Shown in pieces: positions 1-8,914 of a stretch of 64,000 bases of DNA (positions within the stretch are counted from its first letter, which is position 1; each line of letters opens with the position of its first letter). A program made the translations under genes and the position numbers. Under the pieces are notes generated by a model, which had not been told where the DNA came from, made no database searches, and saw only the letters and a list, made by a program, of their open reading frames with translations. The DNA lies in assembly GCF_014647415.1 (NCBI RefSeq), contig NZ_BMPD01000004.1, positions 327,237 to 391,236 of the forward strand, given 5' to 3'. The DNA comes from Haloarcula sebkhae (GTDB lineage Archaea; Halobacteriota; Halobacteria; Halobacteriales; Haloarculaceae).

Positions 1-2629
1 CGTCGCCGGAGAGCAGGTCCCGGTAGTCGACCTGGTACATCACCGCGTCCGAGGGTTCGATGGTGACCACATCCCAGCCGTCGCGGATTCGCGGTGCGAG
101 CGCGTCCACGTTCGCCTGAGCTGTCTCACGAGCGTGGTTTAGCATACTCTTCGAGAACGCGGGACGGCCGCTGTCTGTCACATCGTCGGGCACGACGACG
201 TGGACGCCCCCCGCCTCCAGCACTTCTACAGCCGCTTTCCCGACATCGGGGTGGCTGTAATTCGTGTACGGGTCAGCGAGCAAGAGCACCTTCCGGTCAG
301 CTTTGCTCGCCGCGACCATTGCGCCGCCGCGGTCAGCCCACCAGTCCCGGAACGTGGTCCGGTGGAAGCCGGGTAGCGTCCGTTCTTCCGTGATGCCGAC
401 CGTTTTCTCCATGAGCAGTCCCGACCCCGGCAGGTCCATCAGCCAGTTCGATACCGGGGCGAACGTGCTCCCGAGGGAGAGCACGGTCTCGACGTTAGCG
501 AACAGTCGGTCCCGCAACGAGATGCCCTCGCGCTGGTGGTGTTCGTGGACCACCTCGGCCTTGAGCTTCGCCATGTCGACGCCGCTCGGGCAGTCCTTTT
601 TACAGCCTTTGCAACCGATGCAGAGGTCAAGGACTTCCGTGACGAACTCCTCCTCAAAGGGATCATCCGGGAGATCACCGTCCATCGCCGACCGGAGCAT
701 GTTGGCCCGGCCGCGAGTGCTCGTGATTTCCTCTTCGGCCGCGCGGTAGGTCGGACACATGACGCCGCCAGTCGTTTCCTGGTGGCCGGTACAGCCCGCA
801 CAGCCGTGACAGAGTTCGACCATCCCCTGGAACCCGTTCTCGTTGTCCCAGTCGAGTGTCGGTTCGAAGCCAGCGTTGAATTCGTATTCCGGGTCGTACC
901 GGAGGCTCTCGGCCGGGTCGTGCTCGCCACAGATGTTCCCCGGGTTCAGCCGCCAGTCGGGGTCGAACGCCGACTTCAGGTCGCGGAACGTCTCCCAGAG
1001 GTCGTCGCCGTAGAGCTTGCGGTTCCACTGGGTTCGGGCACGCCCGTCGCCGTGTTCGCCCGACACGGACCCGTCGTACTGGACGACGAGATCCGTGATA
1101 GCGTCGGAGATGGTTTCCATCGTCTCGATGCCGTCCCCGGATTTCAGGTTCAACAGCGGTCTGATATGCAGGACGCCGGGGCCGGCGTGGGCGTAGTAGG
1201 AGGCGAAGGTGTCGTGCTCGTCGAACAACTCCCGGATGTCGGCGATGTACTCCGGGAGGTTCTCAGCCGGGATAGCCGTGTCTTCGACGAACGGCCAGTG
1301 CTTGTCGTCGCCCGTCCGCGACAGGAGTATCGGCAGCCCGGCCTTGCGCATCTTCCAGAACTTCGCCTGCCGGTCTGCGTCGTAAGCCTCCAGCGCGTCG
1401 ACGGCGTGGACGGGGGCATCAGTGATCGACGCCGCCCCCTCGCTTGGGGACTCTCTGGCGTCGTATCCTGGGAGTCGGTCGGCGAGCAGATCGGCGACCT
1501 TCTGAGCGCCCTCCTCGGCCGATTCGGCATAGAACTCGACGAGGAGCGTCGAGTCCGTCTCCTCGGGAAGCATGCCGACGACGTCGGCGAACTCCGGTGT
1601 CTCCGTAGCGAGATCAAGGAGCACGTCGTCCATAACCTCGACGGCCGAGGGGTCGTGGTCGAGAATCGGGGCCACGTCCCGCATCGCCGAGATGATGTCG
1701 TCGTAGGTCAGCATGGCGACAGCCGTGGCCTCGGGAACAGGTTCGAGCGAAACCGTCGCCTCCGTCACGACGGCCAACGTTCCCTCGCTCCCGGCGAGCA
1801 GGCGTGCGAGGTTGACTTCGCCGCGCTCCCTGGCGGTATCGACCAGTTCGTCCAGATTGTACCCGGAGACGTTGCGTTTGAGCTCCGGATATTTGTCGTC
1901 AATCTCCGCGGCATCTGCTGAGAGGATTTTCGAGACTTCGGCGTAGATCCGAGTTTCGAGGTCGGCGTCGGGGCCGGCCTCGGCCGCTCGTGCTTCGAGA
2001 TCATCAACGTCTACCCAGCCGAATGTCGTCCGGGTTCCGTCCGCGAGGACGACCTCACACTCCTCGATATAGGCGTCTGTTTTCCCGTATTTCAGCGAGT
2101 GTGCACCGGTCGTATTGTTCCCGATTGCACCGCCGAGAACGCTCTTGTCGCCCCAGGCCGGGTCCGGCGCGAACTTCAGCCCGTGAGGTTCGAGCCGGTC
2201 GTTGAGGCGAGCAATGGTGATGCCAGCTTGGGCGCGGGCCTGCCTGGCCTCGGGGTCGACCGACAGCGCCTGGTCCATGTGCCGTTTGAAATCGAGGACG
2301 ACCGCCTCGTTGACGGCTTGTCCGGCGAGGCTAGTCCCGCCACCCCGTGGGAGGACTGGAATGCCCTCCTCGGCGCAGTACTCCATCACCGCGACCACGT
2401 CCTCGGTCGAGACCGGAGAAACGACGCCGATCGGGAGTTGCTCGTACGCGCTCGCGTCGGTAGCAAACAGCTCACGGGTGTACGTGTCGAAGCGTACATC
2501 ACCGTCTACACGGCGCTCCAGAGCCGCCACGAGATCTGGCCGATTGATGTTGTCGCCCTGATAGTCGTAGTTCGCGTTCGGGTCTGTCGCCGGGTCACGT
2601 TGCTCGGGGAGTCGGGAATCGTATGCCAT
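1..2629 (-). CDS. FAD-linked oxidase with C-terminal Fe-S domain, D-lactate/glycolate dehydrogenase type (3' end outside window)
   Basis: A continuous minus-strand frame runs from ATG at 2629 to the window edge (876 codons visible, no stop). The N-terminal part is a VAO/GlcD-type FAD-binding domain with a glycine-rich PRGGGTSLAGQ motif near residue 95 and GNNTTGAHSLKYG further on. The C-terminal part has a ferredoxin-like cysteine motif LCIGCKGCKKDCP (about nt 580-625) and a further group LCHGCAGC...GGVMCPT (about nt 745-825). This is the fused GlcD plus Fe-S architecture of membrane-associated D-lactate or glycolate oxidoreductases, which pass electrons to quinone. It lies 42 nt downstream of the lactate permease gene on the same strand, so oxidation of imported lactate is the best guess. 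Exact substrate cannot be read from sequence. Confidence 0.85.
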   Translation of the reverse strand, partial: MAYDSRLPEQRDPATDPNANYDYQGDNINRPDLVAALERRVDGDVRFDTYTRELFATDASAYEQLPIGVVSPVSTEDVVAVMEYCAEEGIPVLPRGGGTSLAGQAVNEAVVLDFKRHMDQALSVDPEARQARAQAGITIARLNDRLEPHGLKFAPDPAWGDKSVLGGAIGNNTTGAHSLKYGKTDAYIEECEVVLADGTRTTFGWVDVDDLEARAAEAGPDADLETRIYAEVSKILSADAAEIDDKYPELKRNVSGYNLDELVDTARERGEVNLARLLAGSEGTLAVVTEATVSLEPVPEATAVAMLTYDDIISAMRDVAPILDHDPSAVEVMDDVLLDLATETPEFADVVGMLPEETDSTLLVEFYAESAEEGAQKVADLLADRLPGYDARESPSEGAASITDAPVHAVDALEAYDADRQAKFWKMRKAGLPILLSRTGDDKHWPFVEDTAIPAENLPEYIADIRELFDEHDTFASYYAHAGPGVLHIRPLLNLKSGDGIETMETISDAITDLVVQYDGSVSGEHGDGRARTQWNRKLYGDDLWETFRDLKSAFDPDWRLNPGNICGEHDPAESLRYDPEYEFNAGFEPTLDWDNENGFQGMVELCHGCAGCTGHQETTGGVMCPTYRAAEEEITSTRGRANMLRSAMDGDLPDDPFEEEFVTEVLDLCIGCKGCKKDCPSGVDMAKLKAEVVHEHHQREGISLRDRLFANVETVLSLGSTFAPVSNWLMDLPGSGLLMEKTVGITEERTLPGFHRTTFRDWWADRGGAMVAASKADRKVLLLADPYTNYSHPDVGKAAVEVLEAGGVHVVVPDDVTDSGRPAFSKSMLNHARETAQANVDALAPRIRDGWDVVTIEPSDAVMYQVDYRDLLSGD

Positions 2630-2671
2630 GAATGGGAAGTGGGTAGAGGGTAGGTGGGAAGGTGAGTCGGG

Positions 2672-4450
2672 TTAGAAGGCGCCCGGGGCCACGACGAAGG
2701 CCAGGACAAGCGTCAGTATACCCGTGAACACACCGTAGTACAGCACCGGAATCAGTTCGAGACGGATGACGCGTCCCTCCTCGCCGATGAGGCCGACCAC
2801 CGTGAGGGCGGCGACCACGTTGTGAATGGCGATGAGGTTGCCGATTGCGCCACCGACCGCCTGTGCGGCAACGACAATCTGGGTCGGGGCACCGATCTGC
2901 TGGGCGGCCTGGAACTGGAACAGGCCGAACAGGATATCGCTGACCGTGTTCGAACCGGCGATGAAGGCACCGAACGCGCCGATGAAGCCCGAGAAGAACG
3001 GGAACATCTGGCCGGTCCCACTCGCCGTGATCTCTGACAGCAAGCCGAGCATTCCGGAGTTGATCGGCGCGGCCTCCAGCACGACGGTACTGCCGGTCCG
3101 TTGCATGATCATGACCGTCGCGACAGCGAACCACAGCGCCACGACAGCCGGCGCAATGTTTCGGAGCGCCTCGCTCCACGAGGCCTTGATTTCGTCGGTG
3201 GACATCCCGTGGAGCGCGTAGGTAATCACGGCCACGAGGACGAAGAGACTCCCGGGGAGGTAGAACAACTCGACGCCCTCCGAGAACGGCGTGCCGAGGA
3301 TGTTGTTCCACAGGAGAACGCCGTTCGTCGAGAGGAACTCCTGAATCGGACTGACAACGCGGGTCACGACGAGCAACGCGGCGACGAGGAGGTACGGCAG
3401 CCAGGCCATACCCAGCGACATATCCTGCGAGTGTGAGTCTTCAAACGTTGCCGTGCCACCGTCAGCTGCGACCGTTCCTTCCCGGCTGCTGCCCGATGTG
3501 GTGCCGACACCCTCTCCGGGCTCGATACTGCCGATCCAGTGGTCCGGCCACTGGGCCTGCGGGCCGAAGTCCCATTCCTCGTCGGGGAGGAAGTAACCGG
3601 CCCGTAGCGTGGTCGTGACCACGAGTAGCCCGACCATCGCACCCAGCAGTGCCGGGAACGTCGGACCGAGGAAGTACGCAGTCGCGACGTATGGGATTGC
3701 GAAGGAAGCCCACGCGAAGAGGCACAGCGGCAGGACTTCGAGCGCCGGCTTGATGGACCGCTCTTCGCCGAAGAAACGCGTCATCATCGCCACGCCGATG
3801 AACGGGATGGCGATGCCGACGATAGCATGGATGAGCGCCGCCCACAGACCAATCTGGGCGACGTACGCACCGACGCTCTCAAAGCCACCCTGTTGCAGCA
3901 CCTGCTGTGAGGCGCCCGTACCCTCTGCGAACACCACGTCACGCAGCCCGATGATCAGCGGTGTTCCGACCGCCCCGAAGGTGATAGCGAGGATGTTCCC
4001 CGTGAGGGCGACGACAACAGCGGCAAGTGGCGGGAAGCCCAGGCCGACCAGCAGCGGGCCGACGATGGCCGCAGGCGTCCCGAAGCCGGCCGCGCCCTCG
4101 ATGAACGATCCCATGAGGAACACGAGCAGAATGACCTGCACACGCCGGTCGTCGCTGATCGACGAGAACCCTGCGTTGATGACCTCGAACGCGCCGGACT
4201 GTTTCAGCGTGTACAGCAGGAGTATCGCCCCGAAGACGATGACAAGGATTCTGGTCGCTGTCAGCGCACCGCGTATCGATGCGGCGGCGATCAGCCGAGG
4301 GGACATCTGCCAACCGATGAAGGCGGCGATAGCCGCCACCGCCCACGCGATGGGCATCGTCCGTGTCGCGGGCTGGTACAGCCCGACCATCAGCACCGCG
4401 ATGGTCGCAAGCGGCAGCAGTGCCATAAGCACCAGTGTGTGCTCAGACAT
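2672..4450 (-). CDS. lctP: L-lactate permease (LctP family)
   Basis: 592-residue, very hydrophobic protein with a dozen or more membrane segments. It has LctP/GlcA family blocks such as GSFIEGAAGFGTPAAIVGPLL (about residues 113-133) and SGFIGAFGAFIAGSNTVSD near residue 490. The family imports lactate or glycolate by proton or sodium symport. The length is close to the usual 550-600 residues; a hydrophilic linker around residues 305-345 is an acidic haloarchaeal insertion. ATG at 4450 is followed immediately by a membrane helix. It is the first gene of a two-gene unit with the downstream FAD/Fe-S dehydrogenase, giving uptake plus oxidation. A 14-bp perfect palindrome lies 20 nt upstream. Confidence 0.93.
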   Translation of the reverse strand: MSEHTLVLMALLPLATIAVLMVGLYQPATRTMPIAWAVAAIAAFIGWQMSPRLIAAASIRGALTATRILVIVFGAILLLYTLKQSGAFEVINAGFSSISDDRRVQVILLVFLMGSFIEGAAGFGTPAAIVGPLLVGLGFPPLAAVVVALTGNILAITFGAVGTPLIIGLRDVVFAEGTGASQQVLQQGGFESVGAYVAQIGLWAALIHAIVGIAIPFIGVAMMTRFFGEERSIKPALEVLPLCLFAWASFAIPYVATAYFLGPTFPALLGAMVGLLVVTTTLRAGYFLPDEEWDFGPQAQWPDHWIGSIEPGEGVGTTSGSSREGTVAADGGTATFEDSHSQDMSLGMAWLPYLLVAALLVVTRVVSPIQEFLSTNGVLLWNNILGTPFSEGVELFYLPGSLFVLVAVITYALHGMSTDEIKASWSEALRNIAPAVVALWFAVATVMIMQRTGSTVVLEAAPINSGMLGLLSEITASGTGQMFPFFSGFIGAFGAFIAGSNTVSDILFGLFQFQAAQQIGAPTQIVVAAQAVGGAIGNLIAIHNVVAALTVVGLIGEEGRVIRLELIPVLYYGVFTGILTLVLAFVVAPGAF

Positions 4451-4469
4451 CGGGACTCACCTCTGAGGT

Positions 4470-4483
4470 CCTGTCCGGACAGG
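4470..4483. promoter_or_regulatory. 14-bp perfect palindrome upstream of lctP
   Basis: CCTGTCCGGACAGG is self-complementary and starts 20 nt before the lctP ATG, a position where a bound protein would block initiation. Candidate operator of the lactate unit; function inferred from position only. Confidence 0.4.
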
Positions 4484-5118
4484 TCGCACTTTCACCGATG
4501 ATCCGCTCCGGGAAACGGTGTCGTGCTCTCATTTCGTAACCACCTCGGTACGTGGCTCTATCGCTCGAAACCATCCGATACGGCGGTTTCTGGTAGGGTG
4601 CATCAGTCACGTCGTCTGGCAGGGAGTATTTATACCTATCTACCGTTTACATTATAGTCTGTACAGAATTTTGCCGGAACGGGAGCGAGAAGCGTTGATA
4701 CAACAAAAATCAGGGGTTATTTTGTACGAACTAACGGAACGGGATACAGTCGTGTGTAACCGGTATAGCAGTTCTTTACGCGGCGATTTCACTCGACTGT
4801 ACTCCCACTGAAGAGGGTTACAGTCGTCTGTATTCCACAGTGTCAGGGCAGTATTCACGGTCCTGTGGATACGGCTGGATATCGGGGCGTATCGGCGTTC
4901 AGCGTTGCGGCTGTCATAGCCACTGTATAGCGACGCTGGCGCGCGGTGACGAACCGGACACTCAGCGCTGCGCTCTACAAACCGGCATCTGCGGTGAATA
5001 ATACTGCTGTGGAGAGTTCCCGTCGACCAGCCCGCGAATACGGGAACGAGTCGCGTCCGCTCGTCGTACGGATTGCCGCTTGGCGAACGCCGTTACGGCG
5101 GAAGTTGAAACCACGAGT
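4484..5118. other. Intergenic region between divergent lctP and ThuA-like gene
   Basis: About 630 nt, clearly more AT-rich than the flanking genes. No convincing gene: the short frames here lack haloarchaeal amino-acid bias. It contains the motif ACAGTCGTSTGTA twice in direct orientation (4746-4758 and 4820-4832) and an inverted partial copy (CGACTGTA, about 4795-4802), so it may hold regulator sites. Confidence 0.5.
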
Positions 5119-5859
5119 ATGACACGCGTCACAGTCTGGAACGAATACGTCCACGAGCAGGAACACGAAGCGGTGGCAGACCTGTATCCCGACGGGATTC
5201 ACGGCGCGATCGCCTCGGCACTGGAGGAGCGCGGCTTCGACACGGAAACCGCGACGCTTCAGGAGCCCGAACACGGCCTCACTGAAGAGGTACTGGCAGA
5301 AACTGACGTTCTGACTTGGTGGGGCCACGCCGCCCACGATCAGGTCGCCGACGAGGTGGTCGCCCGGGTGAAAGACCGGGTCCTCGACGGGATGGGGCTT
5401 ATTGTCCTCCATTCGGGCCATTACTCGAAGATTTTCCGCGAATTGATGGGGACGACCTGCAGTCTGAAATGGCGCGAAGCCGCCGAAACCGAGCGGTTGT
5501 GGGTCGTCGAACCAGGCCATCCCATCGCCGATGGTATCGACGAGTACATCGAACTCCTGGAGACCGAGATGTACGGCGAGCGCTTCGACATCCCCGCACC
5601 GGACACGCTCGTGTTCAACTCTTGGTTCGAGGGCGGCGAGGTGTTCCGGTCAGGGTGTTGCTACCGCCGCGGAGCGGGCCGAATATTCTATTTCCGCCCG
5701 GGCCACGAGACCTATCCGATTTACCACAACGACGCGGTCCAGCAGGTCCTCGCCAATGCCTGTGAGTGGGCCGCTGCTGGGGACGGTCCGGAGCCATCGT
5801 TTGGCAACGCCGACCCGATTGAGGATATTGACGAAAGCGACGAGCGGTCGGTCCACTGA
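5119..5859 (+). CDS. ThuA-like domain protein
   Basis: 246 residues from the ATG at 5119. A longer frame begins at 5080, but homologues start with the [14 protein letters not shown] strand seen at 5119. Features of the ThuA/trehalose-utilisation family (class-I-glutamine-amidotransferase-like fold) are the N-terminal [24 protein letters not shown] (about residues 75-90), [12 protein letters not shown], and a C-terminal [16 protein letters not shown]. Members often sit with sugar-catabolic dehydrogenases, but the biochemical role of most is unproven. No sugar genes adjoin it except a possible alcohol dehydrogenase 1.5 kb away. Convergent with the broken regulator at 5952-6508. Confidence 0.85.
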   Translation: MTRVTVWNEYVHEQEHEAVADLYPDGIHGAIASALEERGFDTETATLQEPEHGLTEEVLAETDVLTWWGHAAHDQVADEVVARVKDRVLDGMGLIVLHSGHYSKIFRELMGTTCSLKWREAAETERLWVVEPGHPIADGIDEYIELLETEMYGERFDIPAPDTLVFNSWFEGGEVFRSGCCYRRGAGRIFYFRPGHETYPIYHNDAVQQVLANACEWAAAGDGPEPSFGNADPIEDIDESDERSVH

Positions 5860-5951
5860 TTTCGGCGTGGTGGTTTAGCGGCATCGTACTTAACCGAGTT
5901 GGGTTTTACATTCTATTACAACGAATACGCACTGCCATGGACCCTACACAG

Positions 5952-6508
5952 TCACTGTGGGAACACGGGCTGTGTCTTGTGCCGCCGTCGTTCACCGTTT
6001 CCCAGATGGTCAACATCGAGCTGTACCCCAGTACGGAGTGTTGATTCGAGACGATCGACCAACGGATCGAGCGACGTTTCGACCGGCGACAACACCCGCC
6101 ACCGGTGCGTTCCGATTCGAAGACGACACCGTCCCCGATGTAGTCGGTGACGATAGCAGGTACTGCACAACACCGGTCGATGTGTGCGTGATACGTATAT
6201 ACAGTTCTGGCGGCCGATCGCCGGTCAAGAACCTGGTATTCCCGCGTCCCGGAACAGCGGTGCTCGTCGAGACACTCGTTACAGCGTTCTTCGTCGAGAA
6301 ACACCTCATCGAGCGCAGAGATGGCGTCAGCGGGACCGTCTACGTGGTCGATACGCCACATAGCGTTTTCGGTCACGGTACACATGCCGTTCCGGAGTCG
6401 TAGCGTCGGGTACTCGTGAAACAGGTCCATTACCGGGTCGGCCCCCGCAGTGAACCGGAGGGTGAACGCGAACTCCTTCACAGAGAACAGATTCGGCTGT
6501 GATGCCAT
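5952..6508 (-). pseudogene. Frameshifted, truncated HTH-10 (bat-type) transcription regulator
   Basis: From ATG 6508 one frame reads as the N-terminal sensor-like module of haloarchaeal HTH-10 regulators: FTLRFTAGADPVMDLF, AMWRIDHVDGP, DEERCNECLDEHRC, REYQVL, YIGDGVVFESERTGG. At about nt 6105-6110 the similarity jumps to another frame (RWRVLSPVETSLDPLVDRL ... LDVDHLG), which stops at 5952. In the intact family this block is continuous and is followed by a roughly 60-residue C-terminal helix-turn-helix. Here there is both a frameshift and a missing DNA-binding domain, because the convergent ThuA gene begins 93 nt later. Judged non-functional as a regulator; a sequencing error could explain the frameshift but not the lost HTH. 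Confidence 0.75.
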
Positions 6509-6725
6509 AGTGAATCAGACGATAATACAGTCAGCCGGCTTTCGAACGCCGAAACGGTCACAGTGACGGGAAAAGGGCACTGACGCTGCGAGTTACGTAC
6601 CTGCTTAGCATCGACCGGCCAGAACGCTCCAACAGCGGACCCAGCCTGTACTCGCCACTCAGTGGCCAGTAAAACCGTGTTTAGTGGTTAGCAATGGGAT
6701 AGGCGCTTCCAGAGCCGGTTCGGGT

Positions 6726-7304
6726 CTACTCCTCGGGACCGAACAGCGCATCCGCGTCGGCGGGCGTATCGAAGTCGTGGAAGTGCTCCCCTTTCTCCTT
6801 CGTGAGAATGTTCAGGGCCGCCGCCGCGCCGTCGCCGGCGGAGATGACGGCCTGCCACTCCTCGGCTCGGACCATCCCACCCGTCGCGTAGGCGTGGTCG
6901 ACACTCGTCTCCATCGTCACATCCACGTCAACGACATTTTCATCAGTCATGTCACAGCCCAGTGTCTCAGCGAGGTCACGGTTAGCCCCAGTCGCGAGGA
7001 TGAGATAGGAGGCTTTGTACGTGTCATCCTCGGTTACAACCTCGAACCCGCCGTCGGTTTGCTCCACGTCGGTCACTTCTGTGCCCTGTTTTCGGTCGAC
7101 GCCGAAGCTATCCACCTGCGACCGGGCTGTCTCCATGAACGCGGACCCATCCTGAGAGCCGACCCCGAGATAGTTGAACAGGTGAGCTTTGTGCATCCAG
7201 GTCCCATCAGTGTCGAAGACTGTCGTTTCCAGCCCGTTTTTCTGTGCAAACAGTGCCGCGCTCAGGCCGGCGGGGCCGCCCCCGACGATGAGAACGTCCG
7301 TCAT
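6726..7304 (-). CDS. Short thioredoxin-reductase-like FAD/NAD(P) oxidoreductase
   Basis: 192 residues from ATG 7304, chosen because it begins directly with the Rossmann strand MTDVLIVGGGPAGLSAALFA; a start at 7325 is possible. It has one FAD-binding GxGxxG motif at residues 8-13, an ATGANR block near residue 105, and a second FAD contact at YATGGM...ISAGDGAAAALNI. It is much shorter than true thioredoxin reductases (about 310-340), lacks the NADPH domain and has no CxxC redox pair. Such single-domain flavoproteins are common in haloarchaea and their partners are unknown. Divergent from the alcohol dehydrogenase gene, about 110 nt away. Confidence 0.85.
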   Translation of the reverse strand: MTDVLIVGGGPAGLSAALFAQKNGLETTVFDTDGTWMHKAHLFNYLGVGSQDGSAFMETARSQVDSFGVDRKQGTEVTDVEQTDGGFEVVTEDDTYKASYLILATGANRDLAETLGCDMTDENVVDVDVTMETSVDHAYATGGMVRAEEWQAVISAGDGAAAALNILTKEKGEHFHDFDTPADADALFGPEE

Positions 7305-7415
7305 GTTTCTGCAATTATGTTCCATCGCTGGTAATTGTTTCCATCCAATAAAACGTTCAGTCGGATGTGGCAAAGGCATGAGAACGGTTTTGCACAGCCG
7401 CCCCGAAGCGATCGT

Positions 7416-8456
7416 ATGCGCGCAGCCATCTATCGCGGCCCCGGTGAGATCACCGTCGAAGAGGTCCCGCGGCCGGAAATCGAATCGCCCACCGACGCGA
7501 TCGTACGCGTGACCCACACCGCCGTCTGTGGCTCTGATCTGTGGTTCTATCGCGGCCAGAGCGACCGGGAGGAGGGGTCCCGCGTCGGCCACGAACCGAT
7601 GGGTATCGTCGAGGAAGTCGGCGACGACGTGCGCTCAGTCGAGCCCGGCGACCGGGTGTTCGCCCCGTTCGTCATCAGCTGTGGCCGGTGTGAGTTCTGC
7701 CGGAAAGGACTGCACACGTCCTGTGTCAACGGCGATTCCTGGGGCGGCGACAACGGCGGCGGCCAAGGCGAGTACGTCCGAGCAACGGAAGCCGACGGCA
7801 CACTCGTCCGCGTTCCTGACCGTCACGCCAACGACGAGGATACGCTCGAAGCGATTCTCCCGCTGACAGACGTGATGGGAACCGGCCACCACGCAGCGGT
7901 GAGTGCCGGTGTCAGTGAAGGCGACACCTGTATTGTTGTCGGCGATGGTGCCGTCGGACTGTGTGGCGTGCTCGCGGCCCGCCGTCTTGGGGCGGAACGC
8001 ATTATCGCAATGGGACATCACGAGGACCGTCTCGAACTCGCGGAGTCGTTTGGTGCGACAGAGACCATCGCCGCTCGCGGCCAAGAGGCCGTGGACGCCG
8101 CAGACGACCTGACGAACGGCGGTGCAAACCACGTTCTGGAATGTGTCGGTGCGGCCTCGGCGATGGAGACCGCTATCGACGTCTGCCGGCCGGGCGGGAC
8201 TGTCGGCTACGTCGGTGTCCCGCATGGCGTCGACGACTCCGGACTGGACGTGTTCTCGCTGTTCGGCGACAACATCGCGCTCAACGGCGGCGTCGCACCG
8301 GTTCGCGCCTACGCCGACGACCTGCTGAACGACGTGTTGCAGGGGACACTCGACCCGTCACCGATATTCACGAAAACCGTCGACCTCGACGGCGTACCCG
8401 AGGGCTATCGGGCGATGGACGAGCGCGAAGCGATCAAAGTTCTCGTCAAACTGTAG
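7416..8456 (+). CDS. Zinc-dependent alcohol dehydrogenase (MDR family)
   Basis: 346 residues from ATG 7416; the frame is open to 7335 but MRAAIYRGPGEITVEEVPRP is the usual MDR start. Catalytic-zinc residues appear in TAVCGSDLWFYRG and GHEPMGIVEEVGDDV. The structural-zinc lobe is CGRCEFCRKGLHTSC (about residues 90-104). The NAD(P) Rossmann motif is VVGDGAVGLCGVLAARRLGA near residue 173. Full family length. Likely oxidises or reduces an alcohol/aldehyde or sugar alcohol in the cytoplasm; substrate not deducible. Confidence 0.9.
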   Translation: MRAAIYRGPGEITVEEVPRPEIESPTDAIVRVTHTAVCGSDLWFYRGQSDREEGSRVGHEPMGIVEEVGDDVRSVEPGDRVFAPFVISCGRCEFCRKGLHTSCVNGDSWGGDNGGGQGEYVRATEADGTLVRVPDRHANDEDTLEAILPLTDVMGTGHHAAVSAGVSEGDTCIVVGDGAVGLCGVLAARRLGAERIIAMGHHEDRLELAESFGATETIAARGQEAVDAADDLTNGGANHVLECVGAASAMETAIDVCRPGGTVGYVGVPHGVDDSGLDVFSLFGDNIALNGGVAPVRAYADDLLNDVLQGTLDPSPIFTKTVDLDGVPEGYRAMDEREAIKVLVKL

Positions 8457-8603
8457 TCGGTCTGCGCTAGCTGTCACCCACGCAAACCGCGAAAGAACTC
8501 GCTATACGTTATGCGACCGGTGCTGAAGCAATCTGTACGGACCAAGCGCTGGAGCGTTCAGTGCGCCGTCCTGTGGAGAGCCAGTTATAATCCACAGGTG
8601 CTG

Positions 8604-8741
8604 CTATACTAGCTTTCCGCACGACCGACAACGAGGACGGTCAGCCGACGGGTCGTACGCTAGCGCAACGTCGTTGCAGTGACGGCAATATCGGTCGGAG
8701 CCAGTGGTGTAAGAGTGCGTGTTCCCTTCGTGTACTAACAT
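8604..8741 (-). CDS. Small zinc-finger protein (two CxxC)
   Basis: 45 residues from ATG 8741; a longer frame from 8822 runs into AT-rich non-coding-like sequence. It contains CRHC and CRSC, 20 residues apart, the four-cysteine knuckle of the many short haloarchaeal zinc-ribbon proteins of roughly 40-70 residues. These are often regulators or protein-binding adaptors, with no specific function readable here. Stands alone between two larger transcription units. Confidence 0.6.
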   Translation of the reverse strand: MLVHEGNTHSYTTGSDRYCRHCNDVALAYDPSADRPRCRSCGKLV

Positions 8742-8914
8742 ATGTGAGTTGATGTCACGGTGGTATAAATTCTTTCTGGACAAACAGACCACTATACCCT
8801 TATATACCATATATACGAGCAATGACTGCTATAGTATTAGATCGTTCATCCAGATATAGAGCTTGATATCTCAATACTGCTACGTAACCTATTGTGAGAG
8901 TGGGCAGACAGTGG

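Noticed and set aside
536..1921. Long plus-strand open frame (461 codons) near the left edge
   Set aside because: It lies antisense to the FAD/Fe-S dehydrogenase, whose minus-strand frame has clear motifs. The plus-strand translation is a GC-rich shadow with no recognisable domain.
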